Shown here: piece by piece, positions 7,706 through 16,840 of the stretch
Layout of the letters: each line of letters starts with the position of its first letter
Numbering within the stretch: position 1 is the first letter of the stretch
Assembly (NCBI RefSeq): GCF_000708715.2
Contig: NZ_JENB01000007.1
Coordinates: forward strand, 62,001 to 126,000
Source: Pseudomonas putida W15Oct28
GTDB lineage: Bacteria > Pseudomonadota > Gammaproteobacteria > Pseudomonadales > Pseudomonadaceae
Length of the DNA: 64,000 nt
Reading direction: 5' to 3'
The notes under the pieces: model-generated
What the model was told of the DNA's origin: nothing
The model's input: the letters and a program-made list of their open reading frames with translations, nothing else
The model's database searches: none
Program-made: the position numbers and the translations under genes

Positions 7706-9030
7706 ACCAAGCGCCTCTTACCGTCCTGATCGTCGAAGACGACCCGCATGTGCTGCTCGGCTGCCAGCAGGCCCTGGCCCTGGAAGACATCGCCTGCGAG
7801 GGCGTGGGCAGCGCCGAACAAGCGCTGGAGCGCATCGGCGACGACTTCGCCGGTATCGTCGTCAGCGATATCCGCCTGCCGGGTATCGATGGCCTGGAGC
7901 TGCTGAACCGCCTGAAGGCCCGTGACCGCAGCCTGCCTGTGGTGTTGATCACCGGTCACGGTGATATCGACATGGCGGTCGGCGCCATGCGCAATGGCGC
8001 CTACGACTTCATGGAAAAACCGTTCTCCCCCGAGCGCCTGGTCGACGTGGTGCGCCGCGCCCTCGAACATCGCGGGCTGTCACGCGAGGTGGTGGCCCTG
8101 CGCCGCCAACTGGCCGAGCAGAGCAGCCTGGAGGGGCGCATCATCGGCCGTTCGCCAGCCATGGAACATTTGCGCGAACTGATTGCCAACGTCGCCGACA
8201 CCTCGGCCAACGTGCTGATCGAAGGTGAGACCGGCACCGGCAAGGAACTGGTCGCCCGCTGCCTGCACGATTTCAGCCGCCGCCAGGGCCAACCCTTTGT
8301 GGCGCTGAACTGTGGCGGCCTGCCGGAGAACCTGTTCGAGAGCGAGATTTTCGGCCACGAGGCCAATGCCTTCACCGGCGCCGGCAAACGCCGCATCGGC
8401 AAGATCGAACACGCCAACGGTGGCACGCTGTTCCTCGATGAAGTGGAAAGCATGCCGATCAACCTGCAGATCAAGCTGCTGCGCGTACTGCAGGAACGCA
8501 CGCTGGAGCGGCTAGGTTCGAACCAGAGCATCCCGGTGGACTGCCGGGTAATCGCCGCGACCAAGGCCGACCTCGACAGCATGGGCCAGAGCGGCCAGTT
8601 CCGCAGCGACCTGTACTACCGCCTGAACGTGGTGACCCTGGAGCTGCCACCCCTGCGCGAGCGCCGTGAAGACATCACGCAGCTGTTCGAGCACTTCCTC
8701 CAGCAGTCCGCACTGCGCTTCGACCGCGAAGCACCGGCGCTGGACAGCCAGATCCTGTCACGCCTGATGGCCCACGACTGGCCGGGCAACGTGCGCGAGT
8801 TGCGCAACGTGGCCGAACGCCATGCCCTTGGCCTGCCAGCGTTCAAGAAAGGCCCCAGCGGCGGCGCCAGCCAGGGCCTGGGCTTTGCCGAGGCGGTGGA
8901 GGCGTTCGAACGCAACCTGCTCAGCGATGCCCTGCAACGCACGGGTGGCAACCTGAGCCAGGCCAGTCAGGAGCTGGGCATGGCCAAGACCACGCTGTTC
9001 GACAAAGTGAAAAAGTACGGCCTCGGCTGA
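7702..9030 (+). CDS. aauR: AauR sigma-54-dependent response regulator
   Basis: NtrC/DctD-family regulator of 442 residues that would activate the gltI promoter. Order: receiver domain with phospho-acceptor Asp56 in VVSDIRLPG, AAA+ domain with Walker A GETGTGKE and Walker B GGTLFLDEVES, then a Fis-type helix-turn-helix at the C-terminus (GGNLSQASQELGMAKTTL). The sigma-54-contact loop reads NAFTGA at residues 222-227 rather than the usual GAFTGA. Its ATG overlaps the aauS stop by four bases. Inverted repeats TTCGG-N4-CCGAA upstream of gltI fit its reported target. Confidence 0.92.
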   Translation: MNQAPLTVLIVEDDPHVLLGCQQALALEDIACEGVGSAEQALERIGDDFAGIVVSDIRLPGIDGLELLNRLKARDRSLPVVLITGHGDIDMAVGAMRNGAYDFMEKPFSPERLVDVVRRALEHRGLSREVVALRRQLAEQSSLEGRIIGRSPAMEHLRELIANVADTSANVLIEGETGTGKELVARCLHDFSRRQGQPFVALNCGGLPENLFESEIFGHEANAFTGAGKRRIGKIEHANGGTLFLDEVESMPINLQIKLLRVLQERTLERLGSNQSIPVDCRVIAATKADLDSMGQSGQFRSDLYYRLNVVTLELPPLRERREDITQLFEHFLQQSALRFDREAPALDSQILSRLMAHDWPGNVRELRNVAERHALGLPAFKKGPSGGASQGLGFAEAVEAFERNLLSDALQRTGGNLSQASQELGMAKTTLFDKVKKYGLG

Positions 9031-9055
9031 CCTCAACCCAAACTGGAAAGACAAC

Positions 9056-9391
9056 GTGGATCTGGTATTCAAAGCTGCCTTGGGCGCTGGCGTGGTGCTG
9101 CTGCTGGCGGTGCTGTCGAAGACGCGCAACTACTACATCGCCGGGCTGGTGCCACTGTTCCCCACCTTTGCCCTGATTGCCCACTACATCGTTGGCAAAG
9201 GGCGCAGCATTGCCGACTTGAAGACCACCATCCTGTTCGGCATGTGGTCGATCATTCCGTATTTCGTGTACCTGGCAACCCTGTATGTGCTGGTCGACCG
9301 CCTGCGCCTGGAGGCGTCGATGGCGCTGGCCACGGTCGCCTGGCTGATGGCCGCGACCGTGCTGGTGACCTTGTGGGTACGGATGCACTAG
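9056..9391 (+). CDS. glpM: GlpM-family membrane protein
   Basis: Small hydrophobic protein of 111 residues with four predicted membrane segments (FKAALGAGVVLLLAVL, YIAGLVPLFPTFALI, TTILFGMWSIIPYFVYL and ALATVAWLMAATVLV). It matches the GlpM family named in P. aeruginosa for a role affecting alginate and membrane glycerol metabolism; its biochemical role is unknown. It starts at GTG 9056, preceded by GGAAAG. It follows aauR after 25 bases and may be cotranscribed. Confidence 0.8.
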   Translation: MDLVFKAALGAGVVLLLAVLSKTRNYYIAGLVPLFPTFALIAHYIVGKGRSIADLKTTILFGMWSIIPYFVYLATLYVLVDRLRLEASMALATVAWLMAATVLVTLWVRMH

Positions 9392-9412
9392 CCTGAAGGC
9401 GCACGCTAACCC

Positions 9413-9528
9413 TGTGGGAGCGGCCTTGCGTCGCGAAAGGAGCGCGCAGCGCCCCCAGGATTCAAGGCACCCTGCAAAAATGCCGGGGCCGCTGCGCGGC
9501 CCAATCGCGACGCAAGGCCGCTCCCACA
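9413..9528. repeat. paired REP palindrome, CTTGCG core type
   Basis: A perfect 24-bp inverted repeat: 9413-9436 (beginning TGTGGGAGCGGCC) against 9505-9528. The spacer carries its own GGCCGCTGCGCGGCC palindrome. It lies between convergent genes and would act as a bidirectional 3'-end structure. Confidence 0.85.
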
Positions 9529-9550
9529 ATGGACCGTGTCTGCCATTGGT

Positions 9551-10546
9551 TCACAGCCCTGCGATGTGCGTGACGTCTTGCCGATGCGCCTGCAGGTAGG
9601 GCAACACCGCCCCCAGCAGCGGCGCCTTGAACGGTTCCTGAAAGCGATGCGCCAGCCCCGGTATCAGCCGCAGCTGGCTGCCTTGAATATGCGCCGCCAG
9701 GTGCACGCCGTGCATCACCGGCAACAACGGGTCGGCCGTGCCGTGTACCACCAGGGTCGGCACACGAAGCTGGTTGAGCAATTCAACCCGGCTCGGCTCA
9801 GCGAGTATCGCCATGATCTGGCGCTTGGCCCCGTCAGGGTTGAACGCCCGGTCATAGGCGACCGCCGCCTGGTGCAGCAACACCGCGCGGTCGTCCCGCA
9901 CCTCGGGGCTGCCCAGGGCCGCCAGCAGGTCAGCCTGCTGTTCGATGGCCACTTCGCGGTTTGGCGCACTGCGCCGGGCCAACAACTGCACCAGCGCCGG
10001 GTCCGGCGCCGGCAGCCCCGCCGCCCCTGAACTGGACATGACCAACGTCAGGCTGCGCACGCGCTCGGGTGCCATGGCCGCCAGGTGCTGAGCGATCATG
10101 CCGCCCATGCTCACGCCCAGCACGTGAAACTGGCGCACACCCAGCGCATCCATCAGGCGCAAGCCGTCATCGGCCATGTCCGTCAGCGTATAGGGCGCCG
10201 CCACCTGCAGGCCCAGCTTGTAGCGCAACAGCTCGACCGTAAGGTTGGCCGACGGTGGCATCTGGTTCCAGCGTGACAGGCCGACATCGCGGTTGTCATA
10301 ACGGATCACCCGAAAGCCTTGGCGGCACAAGGCCTCGACCACATCGTCCGGCCAATGGATCAGTTGCCCACCCAGGCCCATGACCAGCAGCAAGGCAGGG
10401 TCACGAGGCGCCCCCACGCTCTGGTACACCAGGCTGACCGCACCCAGCTCGGCACGCTGCACCGGCACGTGGGCGTCACAACGCTGTTCGGCGAAACTCG
10501 CAGGTACGCTGAATAGGAAGAAAAGAAAAAGCCAAAAAGCCCGCAT
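9551..10546 (-). CDS. secreted or membrane-anchored alpha/beta-fold hydrolase
   Basis: Product of 331 residues starting at ATG 10546, chosen because a clear signal peptide begins there ([21 protein letters not shown]). The mature part has the hydrolase oxyanion region LLVMGLGGQ, the nucleophile elbow GVSMGG (Ser in [13 protein letters not shown]), an acid in [12 protein letters not shown], and the catalytic histidine in IPGLAHRF. The substrate cannot be told; relatives include esterases and proline iminopeptidase-like enzymes. The ribosome binding site is weak. Divergent from metR across a 196-base gap. Confidence 0.8.
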   Translation of the reverse strand: MRAFWLFLFFLFSVPASFAEQRCDAHVPVQRAELGAVSLVYQSVGAPRDPALLLVMGLGGQLIHWPDDVVEALCRQGFRVIRYDNRDVGLSRWNQMPPSANLTVELLRYKLGLQVAAPYTLTDMADDGLRLMDALGVRQFHVLGVSMGGMIAQHLAAMAPERVRSLTLVMSSSGAAGLPAPDPALVQLLARRSAPNREVAIEQQADLLAALGSPEVRDDRAVLLHQAAVAYDRAFNPDGAKRQIMAILAEPSRVELLNQLRVPTLVVHGTADPLLPVMHGVHLAAHIQGSQLRLIPGLAHRFQEPFKAPLLGAVLPYLQAHRQDVTHIAGL

Positions 10547-10742
10547 GGAAGAAACACCAGAATGCAGATCCCCAGTAGAGCGCGAGTCTGATGAATTCTG
10601 TTCGAGCGCGCTGCCACAGTTCGGTGACAGTTTCATGACTCCCGCCAGGCGGTGCGGCCGAACGCCCAGTCGACAGCCGCGCCAACATGAGGGAAACTCA
10701 ACTCATTCCCTGTTTCTTCAAACCTACACCCCGGAGTCAGCA

Positions 10743-11660
10743 GTGCTGGAGATCCGTCACCTGAAAACCCTTCATGCCCTGCGCGAAGCCGACAGCCTGG
10801 TGGAGGCCGCCGAGCGCCTTCACCTGACCCAGTCGGCGCTGTCGCACCAGTTCAAAGAGCTGGAAGAGCGCCTGGGCCTGCCCATTTTCGTGCGCAAGAC
10901 CAAACCGATCCGCTTCACCAGCGCTGGGCTGCGCCTGCTGCAACTGGCCGATGCCACCCTGCCGCTGCTGCGCGGCGCCGAGCGTGACATCGCGCGCCTG
11001 GCCGGTGGCACTGCCGGGCGCCTGCACATGGCCATCGAATGCCACAGCTGCTTCCAGTGGCTGATGCCAACCATCGACCAGTTCCGCGATGCCTGGCCGG
11101 AAGTGGAGCTGGACCTGGCCTCCGGCTTTGCCTTTGCCCCGCTGCCGGCCCTGGCCCGCGGCGACCTGGACCTGGTGGTAACCTCCGACCCGGTGGACCT
11201 GTCGGGCATCACCTACGTGCCGCTGTTCACCTACGAGGCGATGCTGGCGGTGGCCAACCAGCACCCGCTGGCCAGCAAGCCTTACATGGTGCCGCAAGAC
11301 CTGCTCGACCAGACGCTGATCACCTACCCGGTGGAGCGTGACCGCCTGGACATCTTCACCCGCTTCCTGGAGCCGGCCGACATCGAGCCGGCCGCCGTGC
11401 GTACTTCGGAGCTGACGGTAATGATGATGCAGCTGGTGGCCAGCGGCCGTGGGGTGTGCGGCATGCCGCACTGGGCACTGCACGAGTACAGCTCGCGCGG
11501 CTATGTGAAGGGCAAGCGCCTGGGTGAGAAAGGCCTGTTCGCCACCCTTTATGCCGCCGTGCGCACCGACATGCTCGATGCGCCCTACATGCGCGACTTT
11601 TTGCTGACCGCCAAAGACACCTCGTTCGCCACCCTCGATGGTGTCAGCGCGGTGCGTTGA
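10743..11660 (+). CDS. metR: LysR-family regulator MetR
   Basis: LysR-type transcription factor of 305 residues that, in relatives, activates methionine synthase genes with homocysteine as co-inducer. The start is GTG 10743 behind GGAG; the longer open frame upstream lacks the family start. The N-terminal winged helix has EAAERLHLTQSALSHQFKELEERLGLPIFVR, and the rest is a periplasmic-binding-like effector domain. The opening LEIRHLKTLHALREADSLVEAA is typical of MetR. Its stop overlaps the end of the convergent NUDIX gene by 17 bases. Confidence 0.9.
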   Translation: MLEIRHLKTLHALREADSLVEAAERLHLTQSALSHQFKELEERLGLPIFVRKTKPIRFTSAGLRLLQLADATLPLLRGAERDIARLAGGTAGRLHMAIECHSCFQWLMPTIDQFRDAWPEVELDLASGFAFAPLPALARGDLDLVVTSDPVDLSGITYVPLFTYEAMLAVANQHPLASKPYMVPQDLLDQTLITYPVERDRLDIFTRFLEPADIEPAAVRTSELTVMMMQLVASGRGVCGMPHWALHEYSSRGYVKGKRLGEKGLFATLYAAVRTDMLDAPYMRDFLLTAKDTSFATLDGVSAVR

Positions 11661-12057
11661 GCACCTGGCGGTACAGCGGTAGGATCAGGTCGCGGGTCAG
11701 CGGCGCCAGTTGCATGACGGGCGCCTGGTCAGCGGCCAGCCAGACCACCTCTTCGATCTCCGCAGCCGGTACCACGGCTGCGGCGCTGTCGACACGGAAC
11801 AGTTCGGCCTGCACTTCGAAGCCCGGCTCGTTGGCGGCCGGGGCACTGAACTGGCCCAGGTGCACGGCCTGGGCCGGGTCGATGTGCAAGCCCAGCTCTT
11901 CTTGCAACTCGCGCACCAGTGCCTGCACCGGCGTTTCACCGGCATCGATCTTGCCGCCTGGCTGCATGAAAGCCTCGGTGCCGCGTTTGCGCACCAGCAG
12001 GGTGCGGCCCTGGGGGTCGATCAGCAGGGCGGCGGCGATGCGGATGATATTGGGCAT
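11644..12057 (-). CDS. NUDIX hydrolase
   Basis: Small pyrophosphohydrolase of 137 residues starting at ATG 12057 (MPNIIRIAAALLI). The NUDIX box is complete: G-x5-E-x7-REL-x-EELGL, read as GKIDAGETPVQALVRELQEELGL split around the glutamates that bind metal. It would cleave a nucleoside diphosphate linked to another group; the substrate is unknown. It converges on metR, and the two coding ends overlap by 17 bases, so no terminator can fit between them. Confidence 0.87.
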   Translation of the reverse strand: MPNIIRIAAALLIDPQGRTLLVRKRGTEAFMQPGGKIDAGETPVQALVRELQEELGLHIDPAQAVHLGQFSAPAANEPGFEVQAELFRVDSAAAVVPAAEIEEVVWLAADQAPVMQLAPLTRDLILPLYRQVLNAPR

Positions 12058-12133
12058 GGGTGGGCTCGCAGGGAAAATGGTCGGGGAGAATCCCATGGGG
12101 GTCAGTAGCCTGACAAGGCCGGTCAGTTCTATA

Positions 12134-12216
12134 CCGGCCTCTTCGCAGCGCAAGGCTGCTCCTACAAGGGTTATGCATTCTCCTGTAGGAGCAGCCTTGC
12201 GCTGCGCAGAGGCCGG
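12134..12216. repeat. paired REP palindrome, CAGCGCAAGGCTG core type
   Basis: CCGGCCTCT and AGAGGCCGG outer arms enclose near-perfect complementary copies of the element, with TCCTACA / TGTAGGA at the loop side. The flanks match other REP copies in the window while the core differs. Confidence 0.82.
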
Positions 12217-12287
12217 CACAGGTTACAGCTGGCCTGCCAGACGAATGGCCCCTTGCCAACCCGCCCCACACCCGCCATAACCAACAC

Positions 12288-15200
12288 ATGAACCTGCCCG
12301 CCAAACACCACCCGGTGCTCGAGCTGTTCCACCCTGCCGTGCGCACCTGGTTCCGTCGCCATTTCGCCACGGTCACCGAAGCCCAGGCACAGGCCTGGCC
12401 GCTGATCCATGCGGGCCAGTCGATGCTGCTGGCCGCCCCGACCGGCTCGGGCAAGACGCTAAGCGCTTTTCTGGCCGTACTCGACGACCTGTTCCGCCAA
12501 GGGCTGGAGCACCAGGGCGAACTGCCCGCACAAACCCAGGTGATCTACGTTTCACCGCTGAAGGCCTTGTCCAACGACATACGCCTGAACCTGCAAGCCC
12601 CGCTCGAAGGCATCAGCCAGGCCCTCGCAGACCAGGGCCTGAACGCCCCACGCATCACCACGGCCGTGCGCACCGGCGACACGCCGCAAAAGGAACGTGC
12701 CGCCATGCGCAAGCTGGCCCCGCATATTCTGGTGACAACCCCCGAATCGCTGTACGTGTTGATGGGCTCTGCTTCAGGCCGTGAAGGCCTGGGCAACGTG
12801 CATACGGTAATCGTCGACGAAATCCACGCCCTGGCCGGCAACAAGCGTGGCGCCCACCTGGCGCTGACCCTGGAACGCCTGCAGGCCTTGTGCAAACGGC
12901 CACTGCGGCGTATCGGCCTGTCCGCCACGCAACGCCCGGTCGAGCGGGTGGCACGGTTTCTGGCCGGTAGCGGGCGCCCGTGTGCCATTGTCGATGTCGG
13001 CCATGCGCGCCAACGCGATCTGGCCATCGAAGTGCCGCCAGTGCCACTTGGCGCAGTGATGGCCAACGATGTCTGGGGCCTGGTCTACGACCGCTTGGCC
13101 ACCCTGGCCCGGGAACACCGCACCACGCTGGTATTCGTCAACACCCGGCGCCTTGCCGAGCGCATCACCCGTCACCTCAGCGACCGGCTGGGCAAGGAGG
13201 CGGTCGCCGCGCACCATGGCAGCCTGTCCAAGGAGCTGCGCCTGGGTGCTGAACAACGCTTGAAAAACGGCCAGCTGCAAGTGCTGGTGGCCACCGCGTC
13301 ACTGGAGCTAGGCATCGATATCGGCGATATCGACCTGGTGTGCCAGATTGCTTCGCCGGGTTCGATTGCCGCCTTCCTGCAACGGGTTGGCCGCGCCGGC
13401 CACCAGGTCGACGGCGTGCCCAAGGGGCGCCTGTTCCCCACCTCCCGCGACGATCTGATCGAATGCGTCGCCCTGCTGGACTGCGTGCGCCAAGGCGAAC
13501 TGGACGAACTGCACATCCCCCGGGCACCGCTGGACGTGCTGGCCCAGCAGATTGTGGCCGAGGCCAGCAACCAGGACTGGCACGAACAAGCCCTGTTCGA
13601 CTGCCTGCGCCAGGCCACGCCCTACGCAGAGCTCGACCAGCGTCACTACCAGGCGCTGCTCAGCATGCTCGCCGAGGGCTATAACGGCCGCCAGGGCATT
13701 CGCAGCGCCTACCTGCACCGCGATGCAGTCAGCGGCACCCTGCGCGGCCGGCGTGGCAGCCAGCTGACGGCGCTGACCAGCGGCGGCACCATCCCTGACA
13801 ACGCCGACTACGCCGTGCTGCTGGAGCCGCAGGCGCTGAACATCGGCAGCGTCAACGAAGACTTTGCCGTAGAAAGCATTGCCGGCGATATCTTCCAGCT
13901 GGGCAACGCCTCCTATCGCATCCTGCGCGTCGAGCCAGGCCGTGTACGGGTGGAAGATGCCCATGGCCTGCCGCCGACCATTCCGTTCTGGCTGGGTGAA
14001 GCGCCGGGGCGCAGTGACGAGCTGTCTGCCGCCGTGGCCCGCCTGCAGGCGCGAATCGACCAGCAACTGGCGCAGGCTGGCGGCGACATGGCCGAGGTGC
14101 TGGCCTGGTTACTGGCGACCTTCGAACTGGGCGAAGACAGCGCCAGCCAGTTGCTCGACTACCTGGCCCGCACCCGCGAGGTGCTTGGCGCCCTGCCCTC
14201 GCAGGACACGCTGGTGATGGAGCGCTTTTTCGATGAGTCGGGCGGGACCCAGCTGATCATCCATTCGCCCTACGGCAGCCGCATCAACCGCGCGTGGGGC
14301 CTGGCCCTGCGCAAGCGCTTCTGTCGCACCTTCAACTTCGAGCTGCAGGCTGCCGCCAGCGAAGATGCCATCGTACTTTCACTGTCGACCAGCCACAGCT
14401 TCGAGCTGGACGAGGTGTGGCGTTACCTGAACAGCCGCAGCGCCGAGCCGATCCTGGTCCAGGCCCTGCTGGACGCGCCGCTGTTTGGCGTGCGCTGGCG
14501 CTGGAACGCTGGGGTGGCCATGGCGCTGCCGCGCTTCGTCGGCGGGCGCAAGGTGGCACCGCAGATACAGCGCATGAAGAGCGAAGACCTGGTTGCCGCC
14601 GTGTTCCCTGACCAGATCGCCTGCCTGGAGAACATTGCCGGCGAACGGCAGATTCCCGATCACCCATTGGTCGAACAAACCCTCGACGACTGCCTGCACG
14701 AGGCGATGGACAGCGAAGGCTGGCTGGCCCTGCTGCGGCGCATGGAAAGCGGGGCGGTACGCCTGCTGTGCCGCGACCTGCCCGCCCCTTCGCCACTGGC
14801 ATCGGCCATTCTCAACGCCAGGCCGTACGCCTTCCTCGACGATGCGCCGCTGGAAGAACGGCGCACCCAGGCCGTACTCAACCGACGCTGGAGCGACGTG
14901 CACAGTGGCGACGACCTGGCCGCGCTGGACGCTGAAGCCATTGCCGCCGTCGCGGCCGAGGCCTGGCCGCAGCCGGGCAATGCCGACGAAATGCACGAGG
15001 CGCTGATGGGCCTGGGCGTCATCAGCCAAGCTGAAGTGCAAGGCAATACCAGTTGGGACCTGCTGCTCAGGCAACTGGCCAAGAATGGGCGGGCCTTGCG
15101 CCTGGCGGACGAAAAGCTGTGGTTGGCACGTGAGCGACTGGGCTTGCTGCAGGTGCTGTATCCAGACGCAGCGCTTGAGCCTGCCTTGCAGGTGCTACCA

Positions 15201-16568
15201 GGCTTTGAACAGGCGATCGACCCGGACCTTGCCCTGAGCGAACTGTTACGTGCCCGCCTGAGTGGCCATGGCCCGAGGACCGCGCCGCAGATTGCGGCAC
15301 CGCTTGGCAAGCCGTTGCAAGCCATCGAGCAGGCGCTGGCCCACCTGGAAGCCGAAGGCTATGTGCTACGCGGGCACTTCAGCCCTGGTGCCACCGACCT
15401 GCAATGGTGCGAACGCCATTTGCTGGCGCGCATCCACCGCTACACGGTCAAGCGCCTGCGCCGCGAGATCGAACCGGTCAGCCTGCAGGACTTCATGCGT
15501 TTTCTGTTCGACTGGCAGCGCCTGGCGCCCGACGAGCGCCTGCGTGGCCCGCAGGCGGTGGCCGAAGTGCTGGGCCAGTTGCAGGGGTTCCCCAGCGCCG
15601 CCGGGGCCTGGGAGGCAGAACTGCTGCCCGCGCGCATCAAGGACTACAGCCCGCATTGGCTCGACGATAGCTGCCGCAGCGGGCAGTTTGCCTGGAGCCG
15701 CCTGGCGGCAACGGTGGCGAGCAGTACCCTGTCCAGCACGCCACTGGTGCTGCTGCCGCGGGACCAGTTGAACACCTGGCGCAGCCTGGCGCCCGCACCT
15801 GCTGTCGAGGCCCTTGGCCTACGTGCGCAACGTGTACACGAAGCGCTGAAAACCCAGGGCGCGCTGTTCTTCGATGAACTGGCGCAGGAGGCGCACCTGC
15901 TGCCCAGCGAATTGGAAACGGCGCTGCAGGAGCTGGTGGGTTCGGGCCTGGTCGGCGCTGACAGTTTCACCGGTTTGCGTAGCCTGATCACGCCTGCGAC
16001 CAAGCGCAATTCACGTAACAGCCGCCGAGGTCACCCGCCGCTTTCCAGCAGCATGGCGCATGCCGGGCGCTGGGCACTGCTACGCCGCAGCGATACGCCG
16101 CCGGATCACGACCAGCGCCTTCAGGACATTGCCCGTACCCTGCTGCGCCGTTATGGGGTGATCTGCTGGCGGCTGCTGGAGCGCGAGAGTGATGTGCTGC
16201 CGCCCTGGCGTGAACTGCTGCGCTGCTATCACCGGCTGGAGGCGCGTGGCGAAATCCGAGGCGGGCGCTTCATTGCCGGGCTGGCGGGTGAACAGTTCGC
16301 CTTGCCGGAGGCGGTGGGGTTGCTGCGGCAGGTGCGCCGTCGCGAGCCGGACGGGGCGTTGCTGGTCGTAAGTGCCAGTGACCCGCTGAACCTGATCGGC
16401 TCGTTGCTGCCCGGGGCGAAAGTGCCGGCGGTGAGTGGTAACCGCTTGTTGTATCGCGACGGGGTACCCGTGGCGGTAAGGGTGGCCGGGCGTTACTTGT
16501 ATCTGGTCGAGGCGCCGGCACAGGTGCAGGAGGCCTGGCGGCAGAAGCTGGTGCGCAACACGCTTTGA
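12288..16568 (+). CDS. lhr: Lhr superfamily 2 DNA helicase
   Basis: Very large ATP-dependent helicase of 1426 residues, close to the long bacterial Lhr form with extra C-terminal domains. The Lhr core occupies roughly the first 850 residues: Walker A APTGSGKT near 49-56, DEIH box in VIVDEIHAL, motif III GLSATQRP, and motifs IV-VI (LVFVNTRR, GIDIGDIDLV, QRVGRAGHQ). The C-terminal half has winged-helix and Lhr-CTD regions, ending LYLVEAPAQVQEAW. Lhr translocates 3' to 5' on single-stranded DNA and unwinds RNA:DNA hybrids; the physiological role is repair-related. It begins 71 bases beyond a REP element. Confidence 0.93.
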   Translation: MNLPAKHHPVLELFHPAVRTWFRRHFATVTEAQAQAWPLIHAGQSMLLAAPTGSGKTLSAFLAVLDDLFRQGLEHQGELPAQTQVIYVSPLKALSNDIRLNLQAPLEGISQALADQGLNAPRITTAVRTGDTPQKERAAMRKLAPHILVTTPESLYVLMGSASGREGLGNVHTVIVDEIHALAGNKRGAHLALTLERLQALCKRPLRRIGLSATQRPVERVARFLAGSGRPCAIVDVGHARQRDLAIEVPPVPLGAVMANDVWGLVYDRLATLAREHRTTLVFVNTRRLAERITRHLSDRLGKEAVAAHHGSLSKELRLGAEQRLKNGQLQVLVATASLELGIDIGDIDLVCQIASPGSIAAFLQRVGRAGHQVDGVPKGRLFPTSRDDLIECVALLDCVRQGELDELHIPRAPLDVLAQQIVAEASNQDWHEQALFDCLRQATPYAELDQRHYQALLSMLAEGYNGRQGIRSAYLHRDAVSGTLRGRRGSQLTALTSGGTIPDNADYAVLLEPQALNIGSVNEDFAVESIAGDIFQLGNASYRILRVEPGRVRVEDAHGLPPTIPFWLGEAPGRSDELSAAVARLQARIDQQLAQAGGDMAEVLAWLLATFELGEDSASQLLDYLARTREVLGALPSQDTLVMERFFDESGGTQLIIHSPYGSRINRAWGLALRKRFCRTFNFELQAAASEDAIVLSLSTSHSFELDEVWRYLNSRSAEPILVQALLDAPLFGVRWRWNAGVAMALPRFVGGRKVAPQIQRMKSEDLVAAVFPDQIACLENIAGERQIPDHPLVEQTLDDCLHEAMDSEGWLALLRRMESGAVRLLCRDLPAPSPLASAILNARPYAFLDDAPLEERRTQAVLNRRWSDVHSGDDLAALDAEAIAAVAAEAWPQPGNADEMHEALMGLGVISQAEVQGNTSWDLLLRQLAKNGRALRLADEKLWLARERLGLLQVLYPDAALEPALQVLPGFEQAIDPDLALSELLRARLSGHGPRTAPQIAAPLGKPLQAIEQALAHLEAEGYVLRGHFSPGATDLQWCERHLLARIHRYTVKRLRREIEPVSLQDFMRFLFDWQRLAPDERLRGPQAVAEVLGQLQGFPSAAGAWEAELLPARIKDYSPHWLDDSCRSGQFAWSRLAATVASSTLSSTPLVLLPRDQLNTWRSLAPAPAVEALGLRAQRVHEALKTQGALFFDELAQEAHLLPSELETALQELVGSGLVGADSFTGLRSLITPATKRNSRNSRRGHPPLSSSMAHAGRWALLRRSDTPPDHDQRLQDIARTLLRRYGVICWRLLERESDVLPPWRELLRCYHRLEARGEIRGGRFIAGLAGEQFALPEAVGLLRQVRRREPDGALLVVSASDPLNLIGSLLPGAKVPAVSGNRLLYRDGVPVAVRVAGRYLYLVEAPAQVQEAWRQKLVRNTL

Positions 16569-16601
16569 AAGGCAGCACCCTCACTCAGGCTACCGCATAA
16601 A

Positions 16602-16698
16602 CCTGTAGGAGCAGCCTTGTGCTGCGAAGAGGCCGGTAAGGCTAAGGATTATCTTTGGCTGCAATGGCCTCTTCGCAGCACAAGGCTGCTCCTACAGG
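16602..16698. repeat. paired REP palindrome, AGCCTTGTGCTGC core type
   Basis: CCTGTAGGAGC opens and GCTCCTACAGG closes two complementary 33-base arms containing GAAGAGGCC, separated by about 30 bases. It lies just after lhr and probably forms the mRNA 3' end. Confidence 0.85.
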
Positions 16699-16840
16699 AT
16701 AAGTGCCACGGCGCAGGCCATGCCCGATTCGAGAATGATTTTCGCTACCCCGATTTTAATTTGCAGGGCCCTGCAACTTGGCTATGGTCGGGGTTTGCCC
16801 CCAGGCCCTGAGCCTGACCGCGCCATCGCAAGGACCCTGT

